From contig NZ_BJNZ01000018.1 in the NCBI RefSeq assembly GCF_006539945.1, positions 34,174-98,173 on the forward strand: 64,000 bases of DNA, read 5' to 3'. This document shows, in pieces, positions 16,449 through 25,125 of this stretch. A program made the position numbers and the translations under genes. Position 1 is the stretch's first letter. Each line of letters starts with the position of its first letter. Under the pieces are notes generated by a model that ran no database searches, was not told where the DNA came from, and saw only the letters and a program-made list of their open reading frames with translations. Source of the stretch: Cellulosimicrobium cellulans. Its GTDB lineage: Bacteria > Actinomycetota > Actinomycetes > Actinomycetales > Cellulomonadaceae.

Positions 16449-17945
16449 TCACCAGTCGACCTGTGCGGACTCGTGGAACGCGATCCCCGCGCGGCGCCAG
16501 GCGTGCGCCTCGCGGGCGACGCGGCGACGGAAGCCGTCCCAGTCCTTGCGGTCCGGGGCGGTCCAGCCGACCTCGGCGACGGCGCTCAGGCGCGGCAGGA
16601 GCATGGTGAACAGCGCGTCGAGCGTCGGGATGCGCTCGGTCCACACCGCCGCCTCGACGCCCTCGATCGTCTCGACCGGCAGGCCGGGCACGACCTCCTC
16701 GGGCTCCCAGTCGTAGGAGTCGCGCACCTCGACGAGACCCGCCCAGTCCTGACCGAGGCCGAAGTCTGCCGTGTACTTCATGTCGAGGTAGACGCGGTTC
16801 GCGGGCGACAGGACGATGCGCGCCCCGCCCTTCGCCGCGTCGACCAGGTAGGCGAGGTCCATGGGGTGCGTGTCCCAGTACTGCACGATCGTGCCCGGGC
16901 GCAGCGGCGCCTTCGCGGCCTCCTGCCACGCGACCGGCTTCTTGCCGGCCTCGAGGATCAGGCGCTCGCACAGCTCGACGAACCGCGCGTACTCCGCAGG
17001 CTCCATCTTCAGCACCTCGTCGCCGCCCAGGTGCACGTGCTCGCCGTCGGTCGCGTGCGCCAGGTCCGTGAAGACGTCGCGCAGGAACGGCTCGGTGGCG
17101 GGCAGGTCGAACGTGAGGCGCGAGAAGCCGACCTCGATGCCCGAGTAGGCGTCGGTCGCGACGCCGTCGGGCATGAGGTCGCCGTACACGTGCGTCGCCG
17201 CGTTGATGTGACCCGGGACGTCGATCTCCGGCACGACCCGCACGAAGCGCTCGGCCGCGTGGTCCTGCAGCGCGCGGAAGTCCGCGAGGGACAGGTGCCC
17301 GCCCTTCCCGCCGGACGTGTCGCTCCCGGAGGAGAGCTTGGCGAGCTCGGGCCGGGACGGCGACTCGATGCGCCAGCCCTGGTCGTCCGTGAGGTGCAGG
17401 TGGAGCACGTTGAGCTTGTACGCCGCCGCGACGTCGATCACGGTGCGCAGCGCGTCGAGGCCGAAGAACGTCCGCGCGACGTCGACGGACAGGCCGCGCC
17501 AGGGGTAGCGGGGCGCGTCGTGCACGACGACGTGGGGCACCCGCGCGGGCTCGTCGCCCGGACCGGGCGCCTCGACCAGCTGCCGCAGCGTCTGCACCGC
17601 GTGGAGCAGCCCCGCGGGCTCGGCGGCGGTCGCGGTGACCCCGGCCTCGTCGACGACCAGGCTGTACCGCTCCGGGCTCGTGGAACCCTCCGGCCCGGCC
17701 GGCTCGTCGATCCGGAGCACGAGCGTGGTCGGGGTCGTGGAGCCCGACGCGGCCGCAGCGGCGCCGGACGCCGGGTCGTCGTGCGTCGCGGCGACGCCGT
17801 CGAGGGCGCTCAGGAGCGAGGCGGCCAGGTCCCCGAGCCACGGGGCGGTCCGCTCGAGACCGAGCGCGTGGACCTCCAGCGTGGTCACCGGGACGTGGCC
17901 CGTACCGGGCTCGACGTGCAGGGGCTGGGGGATGACCGAGACCAT
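16449..17945 (-). CDS. Family 20 beta-N-acetylhexosaminidase
   Basis: 498 residues. An N-terminal GH20b-type domain (to about 135) precedes the TIM barrel beginning RYPWRGLSVDVARTFFG. The catalytic Asp-Glu pair is D309/E310 in HVHLGGDE, and HLHLTDDQGWRIE and PEIDVPGHINAA line the active site. The family uses substrate-assisted catalysis to release terminal GlcNAc from chitooligosaccharides or glycans. No signal peptide is seen from ATG 17945 (GAGG upstream), so it is probably cytoplasmic and acts on imported oligosaccharides. This fits with the chitobiose phosphorylase at 50671. Confidence 0.92.
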   Translation of the reverse strand: MVSVIPQPLHVEPGTGHVPVTTLEVHALGLERTAPWLGDLAASLLSALDGVAATHDDPASGAAAAASGSTTPTTLVLRIDEPAGPEGSTSPERYSLVVDEAGVTATAAEPAGLLHAVQTLRQLVEAPGPGDEPARVPHVVVHDAPRYPWRGLSVDVARTFFGLDALRTVIDVAAAYKLNVLHLHLTDDQGWRIESPSRPELAKLSSGSDTSGGKGGHLSLADFRALQDHAAERFVRVVPEIDVPGHINAATHVYGDLMPDGVATDAYSGIEVGFSRLTFDLPATEPFLRDVFTDLAHATDGEHVHLGGDEVLKMEPAEYARFVELCERLILEAGKKPVAWQEAAKAPLRPGTIVQYWDTHPMDLAYLVDAAKGGARIVLSPANRVYLDMKYTADFGLGQDWAGLVEVRDSYDWEPEEVVPGLPVETIEGVEAAVWTERIPTLDALFTMLLPRLSAVAEVGWTAPDRKDWDGFRRRVAREAHAWRRAGIAFHESAQVDW

Positions 17946-17971
17946 CGGGTACCTCGTCGTCTGGCTGGGAT

Positions 17972-17983
17972 CGAATCGATTCG
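17972..17983. promoter_or_regulatory. Palindrome upstream of GH20 gene
   Basis: CGAATCGATTCG is a perfect 12-base palindrome with a central CG, 27 bases before the start codon. The symmetry and central CG resemble LacI-family operators, which often control glycoside hydrolases. It does not match the DasR consensus. Confidence 0.4.
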
Positions 17984-18041
17984 GCTTTTGCGAGCGACAC
18001 ACCCTAACCCGCCGCTCGAGGCGCGGCCAAGCGCCTGCGGA

Positions 18042-19670
18042 CTAGCGCGAGGGCGCGACGTACCGCGGGCTCGGGTCGAGCGAGAGCACGCCCTCGACGT
18101 CACGGGCCGGGTCCGACGAACCGGTCGTCCAGCCGCCGACCGCGCCCTGCGGCAGCCCGTCGAGGAGCAGCCCCCAGTCGCGCACCCGCGCGCCGTAGCT
18201 GTCACCCGAGGTGGACTGGAGCACCACGGCCGCCTCCCCCGACCCCAGGTCGAGGTCCGACGCCCCCCGGATCGCGTCCGCGTCCGAGCGCTGGAGCACG
18301 ACGAGCTTCTGCGGGAGCCCGTCCGCGCGCACGACCTCGCCGAGCGCGTCGATCGCCGCGCCCAGCTCGGCCGCGTCCACGGTGCCTGACGGCGAACCGT
18401 CACCGACCCGGCGCGCGTCGACGTCGAGCGCCACGCCCACGGTCGGGCGGGCGAGGACGTCCGCGTACTCGGTCACCTGCTCGTCGAACGACGCGCGGCC
18501 CGGTTCGAGGCGCAGCACCACCATGACTCCCGCCTCGGCCGCCGCGTCCACGAGCGGCAACAGCTCCTCGGTCGGGATCTCGGTCGAGTAGTCCCGGTCC
18601 TCGCCGGGGTTCGACGACGCTCGGGTCGCCGGGACCTCGAGCACCGGGACCACGGTCTCCTCCGGTACGGCCTCCGCGTACGACGCCGCCGCGTCCTGCG
18701 CGCGCGTGACGGCGTCGGACACCGCCCACTCCCCCACCGCCTCGAGCCCGGAGGTCACCGCGTCCGCCTCGACCGCCACGTACCGCACGCCGTCGGCGAG
18801 CACGAGCTGCGACCCGCTCGGGAGCAGGCCGCCGGCCTCGGCCGTGCGCAGCCGCCACGCCAGGTCCTCCGCGGACCCGAAGCTCTCCCCGATGCCCACG
18901 ACCGCGAGCGCCTTCGCGGCCGCGAGCGCGTCGACGACCTCCGCCGAGGAGCGCGGGTCGCCCTGCGGCACCTCGAGGGGCACCGCCCCGGCCGCGCGGG
19001 CGGTCGCGATCGCCGCGGCCTGCGGGCCCCCGGGCGCGTCGAGGCCCCCCGGCTCGGTGAGGGCGAGCACCTCGGTCAGCGTCTCCGGCTCGCCGCGCTC
19101 GGGCAGCGCGACGCGGACGTCGTCGAGGTCGTGCGGGTCGAGAGCCCCGTCGGCGCCGAGCGCCCCCACGTCGAGCAGGACCCGCTCGACACCCTCGACG
19201 TCGCCCAGCGTCGCGCGCTCCGGGGTCTCGCCCGTGTCGTCCTGCCCCGGGGGCGCGTCCGCCTCGCCGACCTCGACGACCGCGACCGTGCCGAGCCGGG
19301 CGAGCTCCGTGCGCAGCCCCCCGTCGGAGATGGCCCCGCCGACGAGCAGGACGGGCGCGGCGAGCTCGACCGCCGCAGCGGCCGCCGTGGCCCGCGCCGC
19401 CTCGTCGTCGGCGACGGCGAGGACGACGACGGGCGCGGACGTGAAGAACGCCTGGCTGCTCGTCAGAGCCAGCTCCGCCGGGTCGGTCGAGTCGAGCACG
19501 AGGACCCCGTCGCTGGGCTCCGCGGCACGCGCGACGAGCCCGGTCTCTCCCGAGGACGGTCCGTCGGCCTTCGCGGCCTCCGCGGCGCAGCCACCGAGCG
19601 CCGCAGCGGCGCCGAGGCTGAGGACGACGGGGAGGACGACAGGGACGAATCGGACCTTCCGAGAGTTCAC
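18042..19670 (-). CDS. Large secreted lipoprotein, possible cell-wall-binding repeat 2-like region
   Basis: 542 residues. The signal peptide ends in LGGC, with Cys28 as the lipidation site. The segment SSQAFFTSAPVVVLAV to LVGGAISDGGLRTELARLG resembles cell-wall-binding repeat 2 units (alternating strands and helices with a VVLA..DD and PVLLVGG pattern); a similar pattern recurs near LVLADGVRYV. The C-terminal half (from about 390) looks like a TIM-barrel-type region with VVLRLEPGRASFDEQ and VGVALDVDARRVGDG. I do not recognise a named family for the whole protein. GTG 19670 has GATGAT six bases upstream; ATG 19688 is an alternative. Confidence 0.7.
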   Translation of the reverse strand: MNSRKVRFVPVVLPVVLSLGAAAALGGCAAEAAKADGPSSGETGLVARAAEPSDGVLVLDSTDPAELALTSSQAFFTSAPVVVLAVADDEAARATAAAAAVELAAPVLLVGGAISDGGLRTELARLGTVAVVEVGEADAPPGQDDTGETPERATLGDVEGVERVLLDVGALGADGALDPHDLDDVRVALPERGEPETLTEVLALTEPGGLDAPGGPQAAAIATARAAGAVPLEVPQGDPRSSAEVVDALAAAKALAVVGIGESFGSAEDLAWRLRTAEAGGLLPSGSQLVLADGVRYVAVEADAVTSGLEAVGEWAVSDAVTRAQDAAASYAEAVPEETVVPVLEVPATRASSNPGEDRDYSTEIPTEELLPLVDAAAEAGVMVVLRLEPGRASFDEQVTEYADVLARPTVGVALDVDARRVGDGSPSGTVDAAELGAAIDALGEVVRADGLPQKLVVLQRSDADAIRGASDLDLGSGEAAVVLQSTSGDSYGARVRDWGLLLDGLPQGAVGGWTTGSSDPARDVEGVLSLDPSPRYVAPSR

Positions 19671-19859
19671 GCCCCCATCATCGCGCATGCCCCACGCCCT
19701 GCAGCCCCACGGATGTGTGGGACTCGTGACGGTCGGCCCGTCGGGTGGACGGCGGGCGAACCGGCGACCCGTGTTCGGGACGCGCCGCGGGCGCTCGGGA
19801 CGCCGGGCGGCCTCGACCGGCATACTGGCCGGGCCCTGACCCACCGCCGAGGAGATCGC

Positions 19860-20333
19860 ATGTCGACCCCCGACCAGCCTGACCAGACCCCGCAGCCCGG
19901 CGGGACGCCCTCCGGCCCGCCCGCGTACGGCGCTCCGCAGCCCGGCCAGCCCCAGCAGCCGCCGCAGGCACCCCAGTACGGTGCGCCGCAGGCTCCCCAG
20001 TACAACGCCCCGCAGGGCGGCACGCCCGGGTACTCCGCCCCGGCCCAGGACCCCGGCAAGACGATGGGCATCGTCGGCCTCGTGCTGTCGTTCCTCGGCT
20101 GCCTCTCGATCGTGGGCCTGATCCTCAGCATCATCGCCTTCAACAAGTCGAAGAAGGCCGGCTACAAGAACGGCGTCGCCCTCGCGGGCATCATCGTCGG
20201 TGCGGTCGTGCTGGTGATCTCGATCGTCGTCGGCATCGTGCTCGGCATCGGCCTCGCCACGGTGGCCGAGAAGTGCGCCGAGCTCGGCCCGGGTACGCAC
20301 GTCGAGGACGGCATCACGTACACCTGCGGCTGA
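19860..20333 (+). CDS. DUF4190-type membrane protein with Gln/Pro-rich N-terminus
   Basis: 157 residues. A low-complexity N-terminal part of about 65 residues contains repeats such as YGAPQ, APQYNAPQ and PQQPPQ. Two membrane helices of the DUF4190 type follow (MGIVGLVLSFLGCLSIVGLI and VALAGIIVGAVVLVISIVVG), separated by the charged loop FNKSKKAGYKNG. A short extracellular tail carries two Cys (EKCAELG, YTCG), possibly disulphide-bonded. GAGGAG before ATG 19860 supports the start. Function is unknown. A strong terminator follows. Confidence 0.85.
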   Translation: MSTPDQPDQTPQPGGTPSGPPAYGAPQPGQPQQPPQAPQYGAPQAPQYNAPQGGTPGYSAPAQDPGKTMGIVGLVLSFLGCLSIVGLILSIIAFNKSKKAGYKNGVALAGIIVGAVVLVISIVVGIVLGIGLATVAEKCAELGPGTHVEDGITYTCG

Positions 20334-20376
20334 CGCGCTCACGCTGCTCGGAGCGCTCCGTCCGCTCTCGACACAG

Positions 20377-20411
20377 GACGAAGGCCCCCGCCGGTGGCGG
20401 GGGCCTTCGTC
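20377..20411. terminator. Bidirectional terminator
   Basis: A perfect 16-base stem (GACGAAGGCCCCCGCC) with a GGT loop lies between the DUF4190 gene and the convergent FGE gene, and can serve both. Confidence 0.85.
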
Positions 20412-20416
20412 GTCCG

Positions 20417-21319
20417 TCAGCCGGCGCCGACGTCGGCGGCGCAGCGGAACCCGAGGTGGGTCGTCGCGCTGTCGTCCGACTGCGGGGACCGGGCGGCGGG
20501 ACGGTACCGACGGCAGTACTCGGGCGCGCACAGGTGAGACCCGCCCTTGGTGACGCGCACGACCTGCGGCGACGTCGTCGGGGCCAGGAGGTTCGGCCGC
20601 GCACCGGCGTCCGGCCCCCGCGTCCCGGGAACGACGTGACGAGGGGTGAACGTGTCGACCGTCCACTCCCACGTGTTCCCGATGAGGTCCACCAGCCCGT
20701 ACGCGTTCGGCTCGTAGGAGCCGACGGGCGACGTCCCGCCCCACCCCTCGTCGAGGTACGGGAAGCGGCCCCGCCACGTGTTCGCCCTCGGCCGCCCGCC
20801 CGGCGCGAGCTCGTCGCCCCACGCGAACTCGGCGTCGTCCAGCCCGCCCCGCGCCGCGCGCTCCCACTCGGCCTCCGTCGGCAGGCGACGGCCCGCCCAC
20901 GCCGCGTAGGCCGACGCGTCCTCGAACGCGACGAGCACCACGGGGTGGTCCGGGCGGTCGTCGACGTCGGAGCCCGGGCCCTGCGGCGTGCGCCACGACG
21001 CCCCGGGCTGCCACCGCCACCACTGCCGCCAGTCGCGCAGGTCGACCGGACCCGCCGTCGGGGTGAACACGAGGCCCCCGGGCACGAGGTCCGCCGGGTC
21101 GGCTCCCGGGAAGTCGGCCGGGTCGAGCGCGCGCTCCGCCACGGTCACGTGGCCGGTGTCCGCGACGAACACCGCGAACTGCGCGTTCGTCACCGCGTGC
21201 CGCTCGAGCAGGAACGGCTCGACCTCCCGGTCGTGCGCCGGCCCCTCCTCGGGGTAGTGCCGGTCGGAGCCCATGCGGAACACCCCGCCGGGGACCGGAA
21301 CGAGCTCGGTGAGGGTCAC
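20417..21319 (-). CDS. Formylglycine-generating enzyme
   Basis: 300 residues, complete FGE-sulfatase fold. Motifs are GGVFRMGSD near the N-terminus, RLPTEAEWERAARGG, NTWRGRFP, GNTWEWTVD, and the copper-binding active site GGSHLCAPEYCRRYRPAAR with Cys264 and Cys269. These two cysteines separate true formylglycine-generating enzymes from EgtB-like relatives. The enzyme oxidises Cys in CxPxR of type I sulfatases or related phosphatases to formylglycine; no sulfatase gene is present in this window. A TATGCT -10 six bases before GTG 21319 indicates its own leaderless promoter just after the biosynthetic operon. Confidence 0.9.
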   Translation of the reverse strand: MTLTELVPVPGGVFRMGSDRHYPEEGPAHDREVEPFLLERHAVTNAQFAVFVADTGHVTVAERALDPADFPGADPADLVPGGLVFTPTAGPVDLRDWRQWWRWQPGASWRTPQGPGSDVDDRPDHPVVLVAFEDASAYAAWAGRRLPTEAEWERAARGGLDDAEFAWGDELAPGGRPRANTWRGRFPYLDEGWGGTSPVGSYEPNAYGLVDLIGNTWEWTVDTFTPRHVVPGTRGPDAGARPNLLAPTTSPQVVRVTKGGSHLCAPEYCRRYRPAARSPQSDDSATTHLGFRCAADVGAG

Positions 21320-21325
21320 GCGGCC

Positions 21326-21331
21326 AGCATA
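21326..21331 (-). promoter_or_regulatory. -10 element of leaderless FGE promoter
   Basis: TATGCT on the minus strand lies six bases before GTG 21319. Confidence 0.5.
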
Positions 21332-21387
21332 GGGGCGCGCGCGGCGGCGGGTCGGCGCTGCACCCGGCGTCCCGGCTCAGCCCACAC

Positions 21388-22212
21388 CTAGCCCATCGCT
21401 CCTGCATAGCGCCTCAGCTCCCGGTTCCAGAGGAGGACCACGAGGCCCACGACCGCCGCGGTGATCCCCACGGCGATCGCGGTCATCCAGACCGGCACCA
21501 TCCCGAACATGACCTGTGCGGGGACCGTCGTGACGAAGGCGACGGGGACCACCCATGTCAGGAGCAGACTGAGGACCTGCCCGTACAGCGGGACGGGTAC
21601 GCGCCCGAGATTGAGACCCGCATGAAGAAGGAAGCTCGCGTCGAACTGCACCTGCGAGAGAACCTTGTACGAGGTCAGCACACCGAACGCCCACATGAGC
21701 ACGACGCCGCACCCGACGCACACGACACTGCCCAGCAGCGCCGGCGCCGACGTCGGCCCGCCCCCGCTCGACACCGCGAGGACTCCCAGGACGACGGCGA
21801 GCACGAGCTTGGGAAGGTCTTGCACCCCGAGAGTGCGCAGCGAGCAGAGGATCAGCGAGTGGACCGGCTTGAGCAGCAGCACGTCGAGCGTCCCGCTGCG
21901 CACCTCCTCCCCCCAGCGCCCGATGTTCGGCTGGATGAGGATCCACATGATGGCGTCCATGAAGTACCAGATCGCCAGCAGGTACATCAGACGCGGAAGC
22001 GTCCACCCGCCCGCACCGTCCGTGTGGAGGGACAGGACGATCGAGGGCACGGCAGACACACCGAGCCAGATCACGGAGACCACGGTTCCTGAGACGAGGT
22101 CCGACCGGTACTCCGTCGCCCCCACCAGGGTGGCCCGCCATCCTGCCCAGATCACCGCAGCCGTGTGCCGCAGCGACCCGAGACGTGCCGCCCGCACGTC
22201 GACGGCGCTCAC
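21388..22212 (-). CDS. ABC-2 type transporter permease (second subunit)
   Basis: 274 residues with six predicted membrane helices, of the ABC-2 / DUF990-like permease type. Recognisable segments are WYFMDAIMWILIQPNIGRWG, which carries the conserved amphipathic helix facing the ATPase (EEVRSGTLDVLLLKPV), and the C-terminal helix ending in LLWNRELRRYAG. It is the last gene of the operon. GTG 22212 overlaps the stop of the first permease by four bases (GTGA). It forms an exporter with the two preceding genes and probably exports the product of the cluster. Confidence 0.87.
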   Translation of the reverse strand: MSAVDVRAARLGSLRHTAAVIWAGWRATLVGATEYRSDLVSGTVVSVIWLGVSAVPSIVLSLHTDGAGGWTLPRLMYLLAIWYFMDAIMWILIQPNIGRWGEEVRSGTLDVLLLKPVHSLILCSLRTLGVQDLPKLVLAVVLGVLAVSSGGGPTSAPALLGSVVCVGCGVVLMWAFGVLTSYKVLSQVQFDASFLLHAGLNLGRVPVPLYGQVLSLLLTWVVPVAFVTTVPAQVMFGMVPVWMTAIAVGITAAVVGLVVLLWNRELRRYAGAMG

Positions 22213-23090
22213 GTCCCCACCGCCTCGTAGCGACGGAGCGCGCGGCGCCACGACGCGCGGAACACGAGGTGCAGCACCACGACCCAGACGGCCGCCTCGA
22301 CGAGCACCCAGGCGCTGTGGTGCCCGATCCCGGCCGCGATCTCGGCAGGCGCACCTGCCGCGTACCAGAACGGCTGGTGGGAGAGGACCTGCGGGAGCGC
22401 GCCGGGCATCAGGGCGATGGGGGCGACCATGCCCCCGAGCACCCACTGGAGCCCGATGACCAGGCCCATCAGCCCGTCGGCCTTGGTCATCCAGAACGCG
22501 ACGCAGGCGACGAGGGCGCCGACGTACGTCACCGCGACGATCCCGACGACGGCGATCGCGACGGCGAGGAGCCAGTCGCCCGGTTCGCGCGTCACGGTGC
22601 CCCCGGCAGCAGCGATGACGATCGGCATGCCGACCAGCGCCACCGGAGCCCGGTACACGTTGACTGCGACGCCTTCCGCGACCGGGACCAGGGTCGGGGG
22701 CAGCGGCCGCAGGAGCATCGCCGACAGCTGGCCACTGTGGATCCGCCCCGCGGTGCCGAACACGACGTCACCGATGATCCAGAAGTTCGAGACCACGAGG
22801 AGGACGGCGAAGTAGGTGGTGAACTGCGCCTGAGAGATCCCGGTGATCGGCCCGTCCTCGGCGGCACCTCGCCACAGAGCCATGAACGCGAGGGGCACGA
22901 CCCACCCGAACGCTCCGATCGCGATCTGCGCCCGGTACGCGGCTCGTGCCTGCAGCTCGGCACGGAGAAGCGCCGCGGCGACGCGCACGAGGTGCCGCGG
23001 GCCGGACAGCAACGAGCGGTCCGGGTCTGGGCGGCTCGCGTCGACCGGCGTCTCGACCGCCGCGCGCTCCGTGTCCGTCGACTCGGTCAT
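22209..23090 (-). CDS. ABC-2 type transporter permease (first subunit)
   Basis: 293 residues: a hydrophilic N-terminus of about 50 residues, then six membrane helices. The conserved RIHSGQLSAMLLRPLPPTLVPV segment corresponds to the coupling region seen in the partner permease. It overlaps the ATPase gene by ATGA and the second permease by GTGA, so the three are translated together. Heterodimeric permeases of this type with one ATPase usually export lipids, peptides or secondary metabolites. Confidence 0.87.
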   Translation of the reverse strand: MTESTDTERAAVETPVDASRPDPDRSLLSGPRHLVRVAAALLRAELQARAAYRAQIAIGAFGWVVPLAFMALWRGAAEDGPITGISQAQFTTYFAVLLVVSNFWIIGDVVFGTAGRIHSGQLSAMLLRPLPPTLVPVAEGVAVNVYRAPVALVGMPIVIAAAGGTVTREPGDWLLAVAIAVVGIVAVTYVGALVACVAFWMTKADGLMGLVIGLQWVLGGMVAPIALMPGALPQVLSHQPFWYAAGAPAEIAAGIGHHSAWVLVEAAVWVVVLHLVFRASWRRALRRYEAVGT

Positions 23091-24079
23091 GTCGCGTCAG
23101 CACCTCGCCGGTAGAGCTGGGTGAGCGCGGCCTCGATCGGAGGGTCGACCATCGTGAGGTCGGACACCACGTCGAGCTCCTCCAGCACGTCGACCGCTCG
23201 ACCGGCTCGACCGCGCGGCACCGACAGGACGAGCTCCGTCGGCGTGTGCTCGACCGTCGTCACCCCGTCGAGCCCCAGACTCGCGAGCTCCCGCTCCGAC
23301 ATCGGCGCCAGGAGCTGGACCCGCAGCCGCTTCTCACCGCTCTCCATGGCCTGGACCTCGCGCAGCGGACCACGGAACGTCACCCGCCCGCCGGAGATCG
23401 TCATGACGTTCTCGCACAGCGCCTCGATGTCCGCGAGGTAGTGGGAGGTGAGCAGCACGCACGCCTGCGTGCGGGCGACGTACTCCGTGATGAACTCACG
23501 GATCTGCACCTGGGCCTCGAAGTCGAGCCCCAGGGTCGGTTCGTCGAGCAGGACGACCGACGGTCGGTGCATGAGCGCCGCGGCGAACTCGCACCGCATC
23601 CGCTGACCCAGGCTGAGCTTGCGGGCCTGTGTCATGACGAGCGCCTCGAGCCCGAGCAGCTCGACCATCTCGTCGCGACTGCGCTCGAACTCCCGTCGGC
23701 CCAGGCCGTAGACGACACGGACGAGGTCGAAGGACTCCCAGACCGGAAGGTCGATGTGGAGCTGCCACCGCTGACCCATGACGAAGCCGATCTGGCGCAA
23801 GAACTCCGGATCGCGTCGCGACGGCACGTGGCCGAGGACCTCGACGCGTCCGGCCGTCGGCGTCAGCAGACCCGCAAGGCACTTCAGCGTCGTGGTCTTC
23901 CCTGCCCCGTTGGGCCCGAGGAAACCGACGACCTGACCTCCGGCCAGGTCGAACGAGACGTCGTCGACCGCCGTCACCGTCCGGTGCGTCCGGCGGACGA
24001 GCGAACGAAGCGCCCCGCGGAGTCCGGGGTCACGTACGGTGACGTCGAACTGGCGGACGAGGTTGTCGACGACGATCAC
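23087..24079 (-). CDS. ABC transporter ATP-binding protein
   Basis: 330 residues. Walker A is GPNGAGKTT (55-63), the Q-loop lies near FVMGQRWQL, the signature is LSLGQ (155-159), Walker B is VVLLDE (175-180) and the switch is LTSHY. After the ATPase domain a C-terminal domain of about 90 residues (RLRVQLLAPMSERELA onward) is typical of drug-export ATPases of the DrrA type. GTG 24079 overlaps the preceding stop by four bases. It powers the two permeases downstream. Confidence 0.93.
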   Translation of the reverse strand: MIVVDNLVRQFDVTVRDPGLRGALRSLVRRTHRTVTAVDDVSFDLAGGQVVGFLGPNGAGKTTTLKCLAGLLTPTAGRVEVLGHVPSRRDPEFLRQIGFVMGQRWQLHIDLPVWESFDLVRVVYGLGRREFERSRDEMVELLGLEALVMTQARKLSLGQRMRCEFAAALMHRPSVVLLDEPTLGLDFEAQVQIREFITEYVARTQACVLLTSHYLADIEALCENVMTISGGRVTFRGPLREVQAMESGEKRLRVQLLAPMSERELASLGLDGVTTVEHTPTELVLSVPRGRAGRAVDVLEELDVVSDLTMVDPPIEAALTQLYRRGADAT

Positions 24080-25125
24080 AGGTCCTCCTGGTGCGCGACG
24101 GCGGGTACGGCGAGCGCCTCACGGCGCGTTCCCAGGCCGCGCAGCCCCGAGATGAGACCCGGGAGGAGACTGCGCTCGGACTCGGCGATCTCCGTGAGCA
24201 GGGGGACGCCCTCGCTGCGGAACCGGTCGCGCTCGCCCTCCATGGCGTCGAGCACCATGGTGCGGAGCACCCATGCCTGCCGTTCGACCCGGCGCAGGCC
24301 GCCGAGCACGTGGTCGACCTCGGCGCCCAGCTCCTCCGCGCGCTCAGCGCGCGCGACCATCAGCCGCTTGTGCTCCCAGAGGACCTGCACGTCGAGGATG
24401 TTGGCCTCACCGCGCCCGGCACCGAACGCGTCGAGGTGCTCGGTCAGCGGCTCGTAGCCTCGTGCACCCCAGACGCGGTCGAGCGGCACGGTGCAGTCGG
24501 CGTGGTGGCGCGAGGTGTTGGCGCCCGTCGCGTACTCCTCGATCGCGTCCGCGAGGTGCGCCACGTCCAACGGGTAGTGTCCGGTCTCGTCGTAGCGGTA
24601 GAGCACGATCCCCGTGTCGTGGAACGGTCTGTCCCCCATCGCCTCGAACGCGGTCCGCAGCGACTCCTGCGGTGCCGTCGTCGCCCGGAACATCTGGTCC
24701 TCGTCGTACCCGAGGATCGCGAAGGTGTCCGTGTCGTCGTCGCAGCCGTGGACCAGCACGTCGTGGGGATAGTCCACGTCCTCGACGTAGGCGCGTCTGC
24801 GGGGGATGTACCGCTCGTTGACCGTCAGGTACACGTACCAGCCGTCACGGACCGCGTCCCGCACCAAGGCGTCGATCCGGTCCCCACGACGAAGGCACCA
24901 CTCACGTGTCAGTCTCTGGGTCTCCAGCCACGGCGACCGGGTGAAGTCGTCGACGTAGAAGCAGAAGGGGACCGGCGATCCCGGATCGGTGTCGTACGCG
25001 GTCTGGACGTAGTTGCTCAGGACCCAGTCGCGCGACCGCTCACGCTCCGCGAGGATCGCGAGCGGGAACGCATAGAACTGGTAGGCGTAGGCCAGCGGCG
25101 TGGCGACCGGGAGCACTCGCCTCAT
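24076..25125 (-). CDS. BtrH-like protein of unknown function in the biosynthetic operon
   Basis: 349 residues, no membrane segments. The middle part, YVYLTVNERYIPRRRAY then YPHDVLVHGCDDDTDTF and ILGYDEDQMF, resembles the BtrH N-terminal / papain-like fold, where a His follows a substrate loop. In butirosin biosynthesis BtrH moves an acyl group from a carrier protein to the aminoglycoside. The N-terminal Cys expected in that family is not obvious here: LPVATPLAYAYQFYAFP has none. The C-terminal third is helical and charged. By position it could release or transfer the assembled chain, since no thioesterase is present. It overlaps both neighbours by ATGA/GTGA. Confidence 0.5.
   Translation of the reverse strand: MRRVLPVATPLAYAYQFYAFPLAILAERERSRDWVLSNYVQTAYDTDPGSPVPFCFYVDDFTRSPWLETQRLTREWCLRRGDRIDALVRDAVRDGWYVYLTVNERYIPRRRAYVEDVDYPHDVLVHGCDDDTDTFAILGYDEDQMFRATTAPQESLRTAFEAMGDRPFHDTGIVLYRYDETGHYPLDVAHLADAIEEYATGANTSRHHADCTVPLDRVWGARGYEPLTEHLDAFGAGRGEANILDVQVLWEHKRLMVARAERAEELGAEVDHVLGGLRRVERQAWVLRTMVLDAMEGERDRFRSEGVPLLTEIAESERSLLPGLISGLRGLGTRREALAVPAVAHQEDL

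Noticed and set aside
21320..21390. Attachment-site repeat matching the tRNA-Ala 3' end at the left side of the biosynthetic region
   Set aside because: No copy of the T-arm and acceptor sequence was seen there.
18042..21407. A 1121-codon minus-strand frame joining the lipoprotein to upstream sequence
   Set aside because: The true gene begins at the signal peptide near 19670; the upstream portion lies opposite or out of frame with DUF4190 and FGE genes.
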